Part shown: positions 18,772 through 27,176 of the stretch, one piece after another
Layout of the letters: each line of letters opens with the position of its first letter
Position numbering within the stretch: position 1 is the stretch's first letter
Origin: Paenibacillus tyrphae
GTDB taxonomy: Bacteria; Bacillota; Bacilli; Paenibacillales; NBRC-103111
Assembly: GCF_000722545.1 (NCBI RefSeq)
Contig: NZ_JNVM01000067.1
Location: 1-47,760, forward strand
Direction: 5' to 3'
Length of the DNA: 47,760 nucleotides
The notes under the pieces: generated by a model
What the model was told of the DNA's origin: nothing
The model's input: the letters and a program-made list of their open reading frames with translations, nothing else
Databases searched by the model: none
Position numbers and translations under genes: made by a program

Positions 18772-19287
18772 TTACTGTTGCTGCTTCGGCGCCAAGATCA
18801 TGATCATGCTCCGGCCTTCCAGCTTCGGCCTGCGCTCAATGATGCACAGCTCTTCCACTTCGGCTGCCATGCGCTCCAGAACGCGTTGACCGATATCGGC
18901 ATGAGCGATCTCGCGGCCGCGAAAACGGACGGACAGCTTCACTTTATCGGCATCGTTCAGGAATTTCACAACGTTGCGCAGTTTCGTTTGGAAATCGTGC
19001 TCGTCAATCGTCGCGCTCAGACGAATTTCTTTCAGCTCGACGATCTTTTGATTCTTACGGGCTTCTTTCTCTTTCTTCTGCGTTTCGTAGCGGAATTTAC
19101 CGTAGTCCATGATCCGGCAAACCGGCGGTTTCGCCGTAGGCGCCACGTTCACCAAGTCCAGATTCTGATCTTGCGCAATTTGCAGCGCTTCGCGAATCGG
19201 CTTGATACCGAGCTGTTCTCCGTTCGCATCAATCAAACGAACTTCTCTCGCCCGAATTTCATCGTTAATCATGTGCTCTGTACTGAT
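18772..19287 (-). CDS. infC: Translation initiation factor IF-3, apparent ATC start codon
   Basis: 171 residues if it starts at the ATC at 19287-19285. The sequence ISTEHMINDEIRAREVRLID aligns with Bacillales IF-3 N-termini, and LVNVAPTAKPPVCRIMDYGK plus KVKLSVRFRGREIAHADIGQ are diagnostic of the two domains. GGAGG ends nine bases before ATC, whereas the in-frame ATG at 19272 is 24 bases away, too far. IF-3 discriminates against such start codons and is known to repress its own AUU-started mRNA in enteric bacteria, so a rare start here fits autoregulation. Frame extension upstream of ATC runs through the leader terminator and is rejected. Confidence 0.93.
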   Translation of the reverse strand: MSTEHMINDEIRAREVRLIDANGEQLGIKPIREALQIAQDQNLDLVNVAPTAKPPVCRIMDYGKFRYETQKKEKEARKNQKIVELKEIRLSATIDEHDFQTKLRNVVKFLNDADKVKLSVRFRGREIAHADIGQRVLERMAAEVEELCIIERRPKLEGRSMIMILAPKQQQ

Positions 19288-19468
19288 AACCTGCCACCTC
19301 CAAAAGATTTTGCAAAAAAAATACGTGGGCGTTAAACGCCCACGTTTGGTTTTAGGTCCAATGGTGACTGGTCCGTTCGAAAACGGATCAATCAAACAAA
19401 GTCACTCTCAGTCATAACCAGCCAACCAAGGTCGGGCAGGTGAGAAGCGGGCGCTTCTTCTTTCGCAC
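19288..19468 (-). promoter_or_regulatory. L20-type leader with attenuator of the infC operon
   Basis: The 180-base untranslated leader ends in an intrinsic terminator: the stem ACGTGGGCG/CGCCCACGT (plus coordinates about 19322-19344) followed by ATTTTTTTT on the minus strand, immediately before the infC ribosome site. Additional paired segments, including AGAAGCGCCCGCTTCT near 19443-19458, could form the competing fold. In Bacillus subtilis L20 binds such a leader and promotes termination; that mechanism is inferred here from layout. Confidence 0.8.
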
Positions 19469-19474
19469 TAAAAT

Positions 19475-19503
19475 AATATACCATTGTCATTGACTATAGT
19501 CAA
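19475..19503 (-). promoter_or_regulatory. Sigma-A promoter of infC-rpmI-rplT
   Basis: On the minus strand TTGACT (19503-19498) and TATATT (19480-19475) are 17 bases apart, placing transcription start near 19468. Confidence 0.8.
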
Positions 19504-19534
19504 CAGTGCAATCTGATTTTTTATGCGGCTTGCG

Positions 19535-20770
19535 CTAGCTGGCCTGCTTGCTCTGCATATCCTCGAGCCGGATGACGCGAGTATGCTCGGTATGGCTCCA
19601 TTGCTTGTTGTTTTGCGTGAAGAACGCGTAAAACGTGATCGGCCACCAGGACAGCAGGAAGAGCGGGAACGTAATCAAGTACTTATACGATTTCCAAGGC
19701 GCTTTCTCCAAAATCAGCGCGATCACAAACTGGGCGTAGGTTAACACCGAGAATATCGCGAAGAAGCCCGGCGCAATCTGGAACAAGGAACTAAAGTTCG
19801 GAACGCCCGGAAGCGTCATATCGATCCACAGCACGACGGTAACGATCGAACCGATGAACAGGTTGTAAACGTTGAGCGCATAAACGGCCGTATCGATCTT
19901 CGCCCAGTTGCCTTCTTTGATCCCTTTCCAGAACAGCGGGAAGAAGTAACGTCTGGCTACGTTGAAATGGCCTTGCATCCAGCGGAGCCGCTGGCGTGCC
20001 GAAGCTTTGAACGTGAGCGGCTTTTCGTCGTACACCCTCGCGTAATAGTTGAACGTCGGGTTGACGCCGCGCATCACGCAGCGCATCGTAAACTCCAGGT
20101 CCTCGACGAGGCTTGTCGCCCCCCAGCCGATTTCCTTCAGCAGGTTCGATTCGAAGCACATTCCCGTGCCGCCCAAATAGTTAGCCAGACCAAGGTTGGT
20201 CCGCGGCAGCTGCCAAAGACGGTTACAGTACCAGTAGGTTACCGCGTAAGCGGCGGTAATCCAGGAATCGTGCGGATTCTTCGTATCCAGATAAGCCTGA
20301 ATAACCTTGGAACCGTTGCACAAGTCGTTGTTCATATGCTTCAGGTAATCCGTGCTGACAAGGTTGTCGGCGTCGAACATGACGACGGCATCGTACTCGC
20401 GCGGCATTTTCCACAGCTCTTTGAGCATCCACTCGATCGCGTAGCCTTTGCCTCTCAGCTTCGGATTGTTGCGTTCGCAGGCGTGCACGCCCATGTCGCG
20501 GACGATTTGCGCCGTATTGTCAGTGCAGTTATCGCAAATCACGAATATGTCATATAGTTCTTTCGGATAGTCCAGATTCTTCAAGTTCTCGATAAGCGCC
20601 CCGACAACCTGCTCCTCATTGTGAGCCGCTACAAGAACGGCAAACGTTTTTTGAGGCGCATGATCGATTTGATTTTTGCGGCGGTACCAACCGAAAAACG
20701 TCAGAACCAGCTGGTAGGCTCCAATCATAGCCAAAACAATCTGGAGGCCTAACAGAATACTGTCCAGCAT
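19535..20770 (-). CDS. Membrane GT2 glycosyltransferase (hyaluronan/poly-GlcNAc synthase-like)
   Basis: 411 residues. An N-terminal helix (about 1-25) leads to a GT-A domain with TFAVLVAAHNEEQVVGALIE, FVICDNCTDNTAQIVRDMG, AVVMFDADNLVS (DxD) and SLVEDLEFTMRC, and the processive-synthase motif ARQRLRWMQGHF. Four to five helices follow at the C-terminus. This layout is shared by hyaluronan, chitin-oligosaccharide and poly-N-acetylglucosamine synthases, so the product is probably a secreted or membrane-linked glycan; the sugar cannot be assigned. GGGGG seven bases upstream supports the ATG. It lies just downstream of the infC promoter region in the opposite sense of function, as a stand-alone unit. 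Confidence 0.83.
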   Translation of the reverse strand: MLDSILLGLQIVLAMIGAYQLVLTFFGWYRRKNQIDHAPQKTFAVLVAAHNEEQVVGALIENLKNLDYPKELYDIFVICDNCTDNTAQIVRDMGVHACERNNPKLRGKGYAIEWMLKELWKMPREYDAVVMFDADNLVSTDYLKHMNNDLCNGSKVIQAYLDTKNPHDSWITAAYAVTYWYCNRLWQLPRTNLGLANYLGGTGMCFESNLLKEIGWGATSLVEDLEFTMRCVMRGVNPTFNYYARVYDEKPLTFKASARQRLRWMQGHFNVARRYFFPLFWKGIKEGNWAKIDTAVYALNVYNLFIGSIVTVVLWIDMTLPGVPNFSSLFQIAPGFFAIFSVLTYAQFVIALILEKAPWKSYKYLITFPLFLLSWWPITFYAFFTQNNKQWSHTEHTRVIRLEDMQSKQAS

Positions 20771-21075
20771 GAAACATCCCCCTTTTTTTGTATGTACCCC
20801 TTATGTCTGTTTCTCTTAGCGCCTTCAAAAATTTTTTCGATGGTGTGGATTAGATTACGAGGGTCGCCGAATATGATTTTCCTCTCTTTGGTCCGATTTG
20901 TCAAAACCGCCAAGTCGCTTCCTGCGGCCGGATCTTTGTTTTTCCGGGAAATACGGCAGGAATTCCGGCAAGACTCTTTGCTATCCATCTTTTTACGTCT
21001 TATTTTCATCGATTTTCAAACTTTTTATAAGCGCCAACTGGAAAAAACTTTCTGAAATCACAAACGGAAAAGCGG
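20771..21075. other. Intergenic region between two glycosyltransferase genes
   Basis: No gene is supported; an 86-codon minus frame here is Lys/Arg/Cys-rich, has no family resemblance and overlaps the downstream start. A TTGACA at 20904-20899 (minus strand) may be a -35 element for the 20770 gene, but no good -10 is at the right distance. Confidence 0.4.
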
Positions 21076-22248
21076 TCATTTGGAAAAGACGGCCTCCTTC
21101 TTCCGCATTGTCCCAGCTTCGCGCACGACTTGGCCATAGCTTTGGTACAGCCCATGGAAAATCGCATCCCAAGACTGCTGCAAGCTGTGAGCCCGTCCGG
21201 CTTGACCGAGTCTTGCGCCCAGCCCGCGGTCCTCATACAACCGGAGCATCGCTTCGGCGAAATCCGACACGTTCCCCGGTCTGCAGAGCAGCCCGGTTTC
21301 CTCGTGCACGATCGATTCTCCGACGCCACCGGCATCCGCGCCGACAACCGGCGTCCCGCAAGCCATCGCTTCGAGCACGACATTGCCGAACGTTTCCGTC
21401 GCCGACGGAAACACAAAAGCGTCCGCAGCGGCATATAAGTCGCTCAGTTCTTTTCCTTGCCGGAAGCCCGTAAAAGTCACGTCTTCCTTGTCCGCAAGCA
21501 GCTCCTGCATGGGCCGCAGCAGAGGCCCGTCCCCGGTCACGATCAAGTGCGACCTGCTGCGCACCTCGCCCGGAAGCGAATCGAATGCGCGAAGAAGAAC
21601 ATCGACGCTTTTCTCCGGAGCCAACCTCCCGACATATAATATAACGAATGTGGACGGGGAAAGGTTGCAATTCCGCAGTACTTCTTCCCGATTGACAAAC
21701 GGGTGAAACCGATTTACTTCCACGCCGCGGGACCAAATTTCCAGCGATTTCAATCCTTTTTCCTGCAAATGCCGGAGTGTCGAACGGGAAGGAACATAAA
21801 TTTTGCGGCAATCCTGGTGAAACCACAGCATGTATTTCCAGAGCAGCGGCTCCATCCATTGCAGCTTGTAGTAAGCAAGATATTGATCGAAGTGGGTATG
21901 GTACGAGGCGACGACCGGCACCTCATGGCGCTTGGCATACTGAAGCCCGATCCATCCCAAGTTAAACGGCGTGGCTACATGAATCAGGTCGGGAGCGAAC
22001 GCCTTCAGCGATTTGGCCAGGTTGACAGGATTAGGGATAGCCATACGGCACTCCGGATACAATAAAAAGGGGATGCTGTGAAATCTTTCTATCATCCACT
22101 GATCGGATTCGGCTGCCGATTGACTATGCGGCGCAAACACTTTGCAAGCCACTTCGTGCGCTTCAAGAAACTTAACCCACCTACCGAGCGTCTTCGCTAC
22201 CCCGTTCACGTCCGGTACGAACGTATCCGTAAATAGGGCTACTTTCAT
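21076..22248 (-). CDS. GT4 glycosyltransferase, MgtA-like (GDP-mannose-dependent mannosyltransferase candidate)
   Basis: About 390 residues, GT-B fold. It starts KVALFTDTFVPDVNGVAKTL, typical of the MgtA/PimB-like branch that adds mannose or glucose to lipid acceptors; HVATPFNLGWIGLQYAKRH and VASYHTHFDQYL follow, then the donor-binding FVILYVGRLAPEKSVDVLLR and the EX7E motif in FPSATETFGNVVLEAMACGT. ATG at 22248 is preceded by GGAGGAGG at seven bases, better than the ATG 33 bases upstream. It is divergent from PAP2 and UgtP-like genes, suggesting a membrane glycolipid locus. Donor and acceptor are inferred from family only. Confidence 0.85.
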   Translation of the reverse strand: MKVALFTDTFVPDVNGVAKTLGRWVKFLEAHEVACKVFAPHSQSAAESDQWMIERFHSIPFLLYPECRMAIPNPVNLAKSLKAFAPDLIHVATPFNLGWIGLQYAKRHEVPVVASYHTHFDQYLAYYKLQWMEPLLWKYMLWFHQDCRKIYVPSRSTLRHLQEKGLKSLEIWSRGVEVNRFHPFVNREEVLRNCNLSPSTFVILYVGRLAPEKSVDVLLRAFDSLPGEVRSRSHLIVTGDGPLLRPMQELLADKEDVTFTGFRQGKELSDLYAAADAFVFPSATETFGNVVLEAMACGTPVVGADAGGVGESIVHEETGLLCRPGNVSDFAEAMLRLYEDRGLGARLGQAGRAHSLQQSWDAIFHGLYQSYGQVVREAGTMRKKEAVFSK

Positions 22249-22262
22249 GTTTAACCTCCTCC

Positions 22263-22393
22263 AAGTTTTGTGAAACAACAACTATGAAAAAGTTGATGGA
22301 AAACAAAACTGCATCGGAAGCATCGGCTTAAGTTTTGTGAAACAACAACTATAAAAAGTTGGTGGAAACAAAACTGCATCGGAAGCATCGGCC
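22263..22393. repeat. Tandem 67-bp direct repeat upstream of the GT4 gene
   Basis: Copy one runs 22263-22329 and copy two 22330 to about 22393. Both begin AAGTTTTGTGAAACAACAAC and end GCATCGGAAGCATCGG, differing by a few substitutions and two single-base losses. A third, strongly diverged copy can be followed at about 22420-22450 (TGAAACCAAACCGATACCGG). It lies in the 464-base gap between divergent genes; the rest of that gap is AT-rich with no clear promoter pair. Confidence 0.85.
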
Positions 22394-22712
22394 TGTACAA
22401 GCGCACAAAACAGGCCCTTTTTGAAACCAAACCGATACCGGAAGCGTTAAACTGTATAAAAACAAAGCTTTTTTCAGAGCCTAGAATGCAACTTTCGATT
22501 TGGCACATTTTCAAAAATTATTTTCATCGTTGAAGGGGAAGCCGAACGGTCGTCGTCAAAAATGATTGTAACGAGGCAATGTTAGCGCAGCGTCAATGGA
22601 AGATTAAATTTACCTTTTATATTGTTTTTATATTCCTATAACATTTGCCCCCTACACTTATATATGAGCTGGCCAGACAGCTTATCTCACACTGCAAGGA
22701 GGCGTTGTTCCC

Positions 22713-23240
22713 TTGAGCCGTGTCGTTTCGTGGCTGCAAAAGCATGAGCACCGGATGTTTTTCTTCGTGAATCAACGTATTCAGCACTCGGCGCTGGATT
22801 ACTTTTTTAATGCGATCACCCATTTGGGGGGCGCTACGGCTATGATTATCATTGCGCTCTGCGTCGCTCTGTTTACGGAGGGAGTATGGAGAATAGCCGG
22901 CATCGAGAGCTGTATCGCTCTGGCGGTCAGCCATGTGCCCGTCGCTATCTTTAAGAAGAAATATCCGCGGCTTCGGCCCTATCTCGTGCTGAAGGGCACG
23001 CACACATGCAAAAAACCGTTAACGGACCATTCGTTCCCGTCCGGCCATACGACGGCCGTATTCTCCGTAACCGTGCCGCTCATGCTCGTTCATTCGTGGA
23101 TCGCTATTATTTTGCTTCCTCTTGCATCTCTCGTCGGTCTGTCGCGTATATATCTAGGACTCCACTACCCGTCCGACTGTTTGGCCGGGCTGCTGATCGG
23201 AACTGTAACGGCCCTGTCGGCCGTTGCAATTTTAGGCTAA
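22713..23240 (+). CDS. PAP2-family membrane phosphatase
   Basis: 175 residues, starting at a TTG preceded by AAGGAGG ten bases upstream. The three phosphatase motifs are complete: KX6RP (Lys81, Arg88, Pro89), PSGH (109-112) and SRX5HX3D (Ser144, His151, Asp155), set between membrane helices. Such enzymes dephosphorylate undecaprenyl pyrophosphate or phosphatidic acid/phosphatidylglycerol phosphate on the outer face. With the UgtP-like gene 58 bases downstream, a role in making diacylglycerol for glycolipids or recycling lipid carrier is plausible. Confidence 0.9.
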   Translation: MSRVVSWLQKHEHRMFFFVNQRIQHSALDYFFNAITHLGGATAMIIIALCVALFTEGVWRIAGIESCIALAVSHVPVAIFKKKYPRLRPYLVLKGTHTCKKPLTDHSFPSGHTTAVFSVTVPLMLVHSWIAIILLPLASLVGLSRIYLGLHYPSDCLAGLLIGTVTALSAVAILG

Positions 23241-23298
23241 AAGCATTAATGTTAATTTTGTGTAAATTCCATTTGGTACAAGGTTGGGTGAAGCGCCT

Positions 23299-24417
23299 AT
23301 GCGTAAAAAGAGAGTCTTGTTATTATCCGAAGGCTTCGGCGCCGGTCACACGCAAGCGGCTCACGCTCTGTCCGACAGCCTTCGCATGCTCTCGCCCGAA
23401 GTCCAGACTCGCGTACTTGAGCTCGGCACGTTTCTGCATCCGACGCTGGCTCCATGGATTCTTACCGCTTACCGCAAGACCGTGTCGACTCAACCCAAGC
23501 TTTACGGGCTGATGTATCGTTCCCAATACAAAAAATCGTTAAACCGCTTTACCCGGCTTGCACTTCATCGTATCTTTTATGCGCAGGCTGCCGAGGTTAT
23601 CCATCAGCTGCGTCCGGATACGATCGTATGCACGCATCCGTTCCCGAGTGCGGTGATCTCCCGCTTGAAGCGTTCCGGCTTGAATGTGCCCTTGTGTACC
23701 GTGATCACCGATTACGACGCCCATGGCACCTGGGTTAGCCCCGAAGTCAACACCTACCTGGTGTCGACGCCAGACGTTAAAGAAAAGCTGCTCAGCCGCG
23801 GAGTTCCGTCCGAAACGGTCAAAGTCACGGGCATTCCGATTCACCCGAATTTCTGGGAGCAGCACAACCGGGAAGAGCTTCGGAGCCGCTTTGGCCTGTC
23901 GACGCTGCCTACGGTGCTCGTTATGGGAGGCGGCTGGGGACTGGTCAAGGACGAAGGATTTCTGCAGCATTTGACCAGTTGGCGCGACCGGATCCAGCTC
24001 GTCGTCTGTCTCGGAAACAACGAGAAAGCGCTGGCGGAGCTGGCCGAGGACGAGCGTTTCCAGCATCCGAACGTCCGTCTGCTCGGGTTCACCAAAGAAA
24101 TCGACAAATGGATGGACGTTTCCGACCTGCTCATCACAAAACCGGGAGGCATGACCTGTACGGAGGGGCTTGCCAAAGGAATTCCGATGCTGTTCTACAA
24201 GCCGATTCCGGGTCAGGAAGAGGAAAACCTGCAGTACTTCACGCAGCACGGCTTGGGAGAGCCGATTAAATCGGCGGAGACGGTGGATCATTGGTTCCGG
24301 CTTCTGACCGAAAAGGTGTTCGAGATGCGCAAAGCCCGCGCCGGATTGGTGCGAAAAGAGGGCGCCTACAATCCCGCCCAGTGCTCCCAAGCGATCATCG
24401 AAGTACTAGCCCGCTAA
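23299..24417 (+). CDS. ugtP: Processive diacylglycerol glucosyltransferase-like (MGDG synthase family, GT28)
   Basis: About 372 residues. The N-terminal KKRVLLLSEGFGAGHTQAAH glycine loop is the MGDG-synthase/UgtP signature; CTVITDYDAHGTWV and the C-terminal donor site LLITKPGGMTCTEGLAKGIP complete it. UgtP adds glucose from UDP-glucose to diacylglycerol, giving membrane glycolipids and the lipoteichoic acid anchor. Two starts are possible, TTG at 23284 or ATG at 23299; neither has a strong ribosome site, and I favour ATG because homologues begin there. Same orientation as the PAP2 gene, probably one transcript, ended by the terminator at 24425. Gene symbol given by family resemblance. Confidence 0.8.
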   Translation: MRKKRVLLLSEGFGAGHTQAAHALSDSLRMLSPEVQTRVLELGTFLHPTLAPWILTAYRKTVSTQPKLYGLMYRSQYKKSLNRFTRLALHRIFYAQAAEVIHQLRPDTIVCTHPFPSAVISRLKRSGLNVPLCTVITDYDAHGTWVSPEVNTYLVSTPDVKEKLLSRGVPSETVKVTGIPIHPNFWEQHNREELRSRFGLSTLPTVLVMGGGWGLVKDEGFLQHLTSWRDRIQLVVCLGNNEKALAELAEDERFQHPNVRLLGFTKEIDKWMDVSDLLITKPGGMTCTEGLAKGIPMLFYKPIPGQEEENLQYFTQHGLGEPIKSAETVDHWFRLLTEKVFEMRKARAGLVRKEGAYNPAQCSQAIIEVLAR

Positions 24418-24424
24418 AAAAAGC

Positions 24425-24465
24425 AAAAGCCTTGTGGCTCGGAATGAGCGCGCAAGGCTTTTTCG
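24425..24465 (+). terminator. Terminator after the UgtP-like gene
   Basis: AAAAGCCTTG (24425-24434) pairs with CAAGGCTTTT (24452-24461) and runs into T residues; it lies just before the convergent trmB stop and can work in both directions. Confidence 0.85.
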
Positions 24466-24471
24466 TTGGTT

Positions 24472-25212
24472 TTATTGGTCTTCTGCGTCTTCCGCACCTG
24501 TCTCGGGCTCCTGCCGTTCGGACAGCTGCTTCTGATGCGCGGCCAGCGCTTCTTTCCCGATCACGGCCTCCAATCGGAAAATCGGCATCCCCTGCTTGTA
24601 GAACTTCGTTTCGTATTCCGTCATGATCAAATCGGTCCGTGCTTCTTCCGCGTGAAGGTCAAGCGAAATGTTGCGCATGCGAAGACCTAAATCGGCAAAC
24701 GAGTTAAGCGAAAACTCAAATAACGAACGGGAATCCGTTTTGAAATGAATTTCTCCCCGCTCATTCAAAATCGACTGATATTTATGAACAAAGTTCGCAT
24801 GGGTCAGCCTGCGGCGCGCATGTCTTTTTTTCGGCCAGGGATCGCTGAAATTAAGATAGATCCGCTCCAGTTCGCCGTCGGCGAAAATATTTTCGATCAG
24901 CTCGATGTTGAAACGCGCGAGCCGCAAATTGGACAAGTCGCCGCCATGCTCCTCGCGGGAAACATGCGCCTTCTCGCCGGCTCGGCGGACAAGCTCGTCG
25001 TACATATCGACGCCTATGTAATTGATGTGCGGATTGAGGGCGCTCAGCTCGCTAATAAACCGCCCCTTGCCCATCCCGAGCTCCACATGGATGGGACGGT
25101 CGTTGCCGAACAGCTCGGCCCACCGGCCCTTGTACGGTTCCGGCTCCAGCACGACCAGTTCCGGCTGCGCCTCCAGCGCTTCTCTGATTCCTTTACGTCC
25201 TCTTAACCGCAT
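24472..25212 (-). CDS. trmB: tRNA (guanine-N7-)-methyltransferase
   Basis: 246 residues. It begins RLRGRKGIREALEAQPELVV, then the SAM-binding VELGMGKGRFISELSALNP and the family motif LNFSDPWPKKRHARRRLTH, followed by FKTDSRSLFEFSLNSFAD. It methylates G46 in the variable loop of tRNAs. The C-terminal tail (about 20 residues, Glu-rich) goes beyond the usual end. Convergent with the UgtP-like gene. Confidence 0.96.
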   Translation of the reverse strand: MRLRGRKGIREALEAQPELVVLEPEPYKGRWAELFGNDRPIHVELGMGKGRFISELSALNPHINYIGVDMYDELVRRAGEKAHVSREEHGGDLSNLRLARFNIELIENIFADGELERIYLNFSDPWPKKRHARRRLTHANFVHKYQSILNERGEIHFKTDSRSLFEFSLNSFADLGLRMRNISLDLHAEEARTDLIMTEYETKFYKQGMPIFRLEAVIGKEALAAHQKQLSERQEPETGAEDAEDQ

Positions 25213-25297
25213 AGATCAATCTTCCTCCAACCGCTTGCGCATCGTACCGCGCGTTTTCGTCTTGATCGATTATACTCCAGAAGACCGGGAATGAAAA

Positions 25298-25333
25298 GAC
25301 CGGCCCGTGCCGTAAGGGCGGATGGACCGGTCA
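25298..25333 (-). terminator. Terminator after the WGxxGxxG gene
   Basis: On the minus strand GACCGG and CCGGTC form a stem with a GC-rich interior and are followed by TTTTC, 19 bases after the stop codon of the 25352 gene. Confidence 0.6.
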
Positions 25334-25351
25334 AGCGTGTGGTTAAAAACG

Positions 25352-25891
25352 TTATTTGCGGAATTCGCCCTCGTCGCGGTTCCGGCTGCGCAGACCGGCC
25401 AAGCCCAGCAAACCGATCAGACCAAGCCAACCCCAGTTCGCGCCAGTGTTCGTGGTCGCAGCAGCGTTACGGTACGAGTAGGTGTTGTAATTGCCGCCAT
25501 ATCCGTACCCCGTACGATCGGTCGTACCAGTGTACGTATTCATGCGGTCCAGCATGTTGTAGTTATAATTAGTCCCCGTTGTCGTACCTGTCGCGGCACC
25601 GGTAGTCGTACCGGTTGCGCCTGTCGTCGTACCTGTCGTTGTGCCTGTTGTCGTTCCTGTTGGCGTAGTCGTGGTACCGGTGGTTGTGCCTGTTGGTGCA
25701 GCTGTAGTACCGTAGGTTGTACCTGTTGTCGCTGCGGTACCGGTCGTGCCTGTCGTTCCATAGGTCGAAGTAGTCCCATACGTAGACGAAGCTCCAGTTC
25801 CCGTAGCCGTCGTTTCCGCAAAGGCTTGTCCCCCCGTACCAATAGCAGCCGTCAGAGCGAGCGCAAGCACCGTTTTCCCGAACTTGTTCAT
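25352..25891 (-). CDS. Secreted Thr/Gly-rich protein with WGxxGxxG C-terminal anchor
   Basis: 179 residues. A signal peptide (FGKTVLALALTAAIGTGGQAFA) is followed by about 90 residues almost wholly made of T, G, A and S in TGTTTGTTTG-type repeats, then a Tyr/Asn-rich stretch (residues about 110-145) and the C-terminal NWGWLGLIGLLGLAGLRSRN, the WGxxGxxG hydrophobic segment plus Arg-rich tail found in Bacillales surface or spore-associated proteins. The coding DNA is itself a degenerate hexamer repeat, so copy number may vary between strains. Role unknown. Confidence 0.82.
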   Translation of the reverse strand: MNKFGKTVLALALTAAIGTGGQAFAETTATGTGASSTYGTTSTYGTTGTTGTAATTGTTYGTTAAPTGTTTGTTTTPTGTTTGTTTGTTTGATGTTTGAATGTTTGTNYNYNMLDRMNTYTGTTDRTGYGYGGNYNTYSYRNAAATTNTGANWGWLGLIGLLGLAGLRSRNRDEGEFRK

Positions 25892-26018
25892 GGTATGATA
25901 ATATCTCCCTTCTCAAGCTGGATTGGTTTTTAACGCCTTGCAACCTTAGCATAGGCCAGGTGCTGTTTTCTTATCCCGTTCTCGGGCAGGAGGGTTTTGT
26001 CAAGGACTAAGTTCGCTT

Positions 26019-26046
26019 TTGAGGCCGATTTTCGGTACAATATATA
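26019..26046 (+). promoter_or_regulatory. Possible promoter of ytqA
   Basis: TTGAGG (26019-26024) and TATATA (26041-26046) with 16-base spacing lie about 75 bases before the ATG at 26122. Only moderately close to consensus. Confidence 0.4.
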
Positions 26047-26121
26047 TTGTAATGCTCTGTGAAAGAGCCGATTCGAGTCTATTCGAGCTTTATCGATTTT
26101 TTACAAAAGGAGTTTCGCCTT

Positions 26122-27102
26122 ATGAAGCAAGCTGAAATCATCCAACCGCCATTATGGGGCGATAAACGTTTTCATACATGGAACTACGAAATGCGGCAGC
26201 AGTTCGGTGGCAAAGTATTCAAGGTCATGCTGGATGCCGGGTTCACTTGTCCGAACCGCGACGGAACGATAGCCGCCGGAGGCTGCACGTTTTGCAGCGC
26301 GCGGGGCTCCGGCGATTTTGCCGGAAGCCGCCGGGACGATCTGGTGACGCAGTTCAACAAAATCCGCGATTTGCAGCATCAAAAATGGCCGGAAGCGCAG
26401 TATATCGGCTATTTCCAAGCTTATACCAATACGTACGCTCCGGTGGAGGAGCTGCGCGAATATTATGAAGCGATTTTGCAGCAGCCCGGCGTGGTCGGCT
26501 TGTCGATTGCCACGAGGCCGGATTGTCTGCCGGACGATGTCGTCGATTATTTGGCCGAGCTGAACGAACGCACGTACTTGTGGGTCGAAATGGGCTTGCA
26601 GACGATCCACGAACAGACGTCGGAGCTGATCAACCGGGCTCATGATACGCAGTGCTACTTGGATGCGGTCGCGAAGCTTCGGGCCAGAGGCATCCGGGTG
26701 TGCGCGCATATCATTTACGGCCTGCCCCAGGAAACGCACGAGATGATGCTGGAAACCGGCCGCGCCGTCGCCCAGATGGACGTGCAGGGGATCAAGATCC
26801 ATCTGCTCCACTTGATGCGCAAAACGCCGATGGTAAAGCAGTATGAGGCCGGTCTGCTGCGGTTTCTGGAAAAAGACGAGTACGTGTCGCTCGTCGTCGA
26901 TACGTTGGAATTTCTGCCGCCGGAGATGATCGTTCACCGGCTGACCGGGGACGCGCCCCGGGATTTGTTGATCGGACCGATGTGGAGCTTGAAAAAGTGG
27001 GAGGTGCTCAACGCCTTCGACGAAGAGCTGCGCAGACGCGATACGTGGCAAGGAAAAAAGTGGCCGCACGGCGCACAAGGTTCCGGTTCGGGATTAGCCT
27101 GA
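26122..27102 (+). CDS. ytqA: TIGR01212-family radical SAM enzyme YtqA (MnmL, tRNA wobble-uridine modification)
   Basis: 326 residues from the ATG at 26122, which has AAAGGAG at ten bases. The cluster cysteines are Cys43, Cys55 and Cys58, the CX11CX2C spacing characteristic of this radical SAM family rather than the common CX3CX2C. VGLSIATRPDCLPDDVVDYL and MGLQTIHEQTSELINRAH follow in the TIM-barrel core. In Gram-positive bacteria YtqA has been linked to conversion of cmnm5U to nm5U (called MnmL), and YtqB/MnmM then methylates it; I rely on recall of that literature. Here a lipoprotein gene and a repeat separate the two, which are normally adjacent. Confidence 0.88.
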   Translation: MKQAEIIQPPLWGDKRFHTWNYEMRQQFGGKVFKVMLDAGFTCPNRDGTIAAGGCTFCSARGSGDFAGSRRDDLVTQFNKIRDLQHQKWPEAQYIGYFQAYTNTYAPVEELREYYEAILQQPGVVGLSIATRPDCLPDDVVDYLAELNERTYLWVEMGLQTIHEQTSELINRAHDTQCYLDAVAKLRARGIRVCAHIIYGLPQETHEMMLETGRAVAQMDVQGIKIHLLHLMRKTPMVKQYEAGLLRFLEKDEYVSLVVDTLEFLPPEMIVHRLTGDAPRDLLIGPMWSLKKWEVLNAFDEELRRRDTWQGKKWPHGAQGSGSGLA

Positions 27103-27176
27103 ACCGGGGAGGCGTCAGGCTCGGGGACCGGCAAGATCGCCCGGCACCCGGCGGCCCGCGGGAGGAGTGAGGAACG

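Noticed and set aside
19288..19395. Upstream ATG for infC at 19395
   Set aside because: The extra residues would be encoded by the leader terminator hairpin and match nothing in IF-3.
20749..21009. 86-codon minus frame between two glycosyltransferase genes
   Set aside because: Overlaps the start of the next gene, rich in Lys/Arg/Cys, no support.
22263..22393. CRISPR array
   Set aside because: Only two head-to-tail copies with no spacers; it is a simple tandem repeat.
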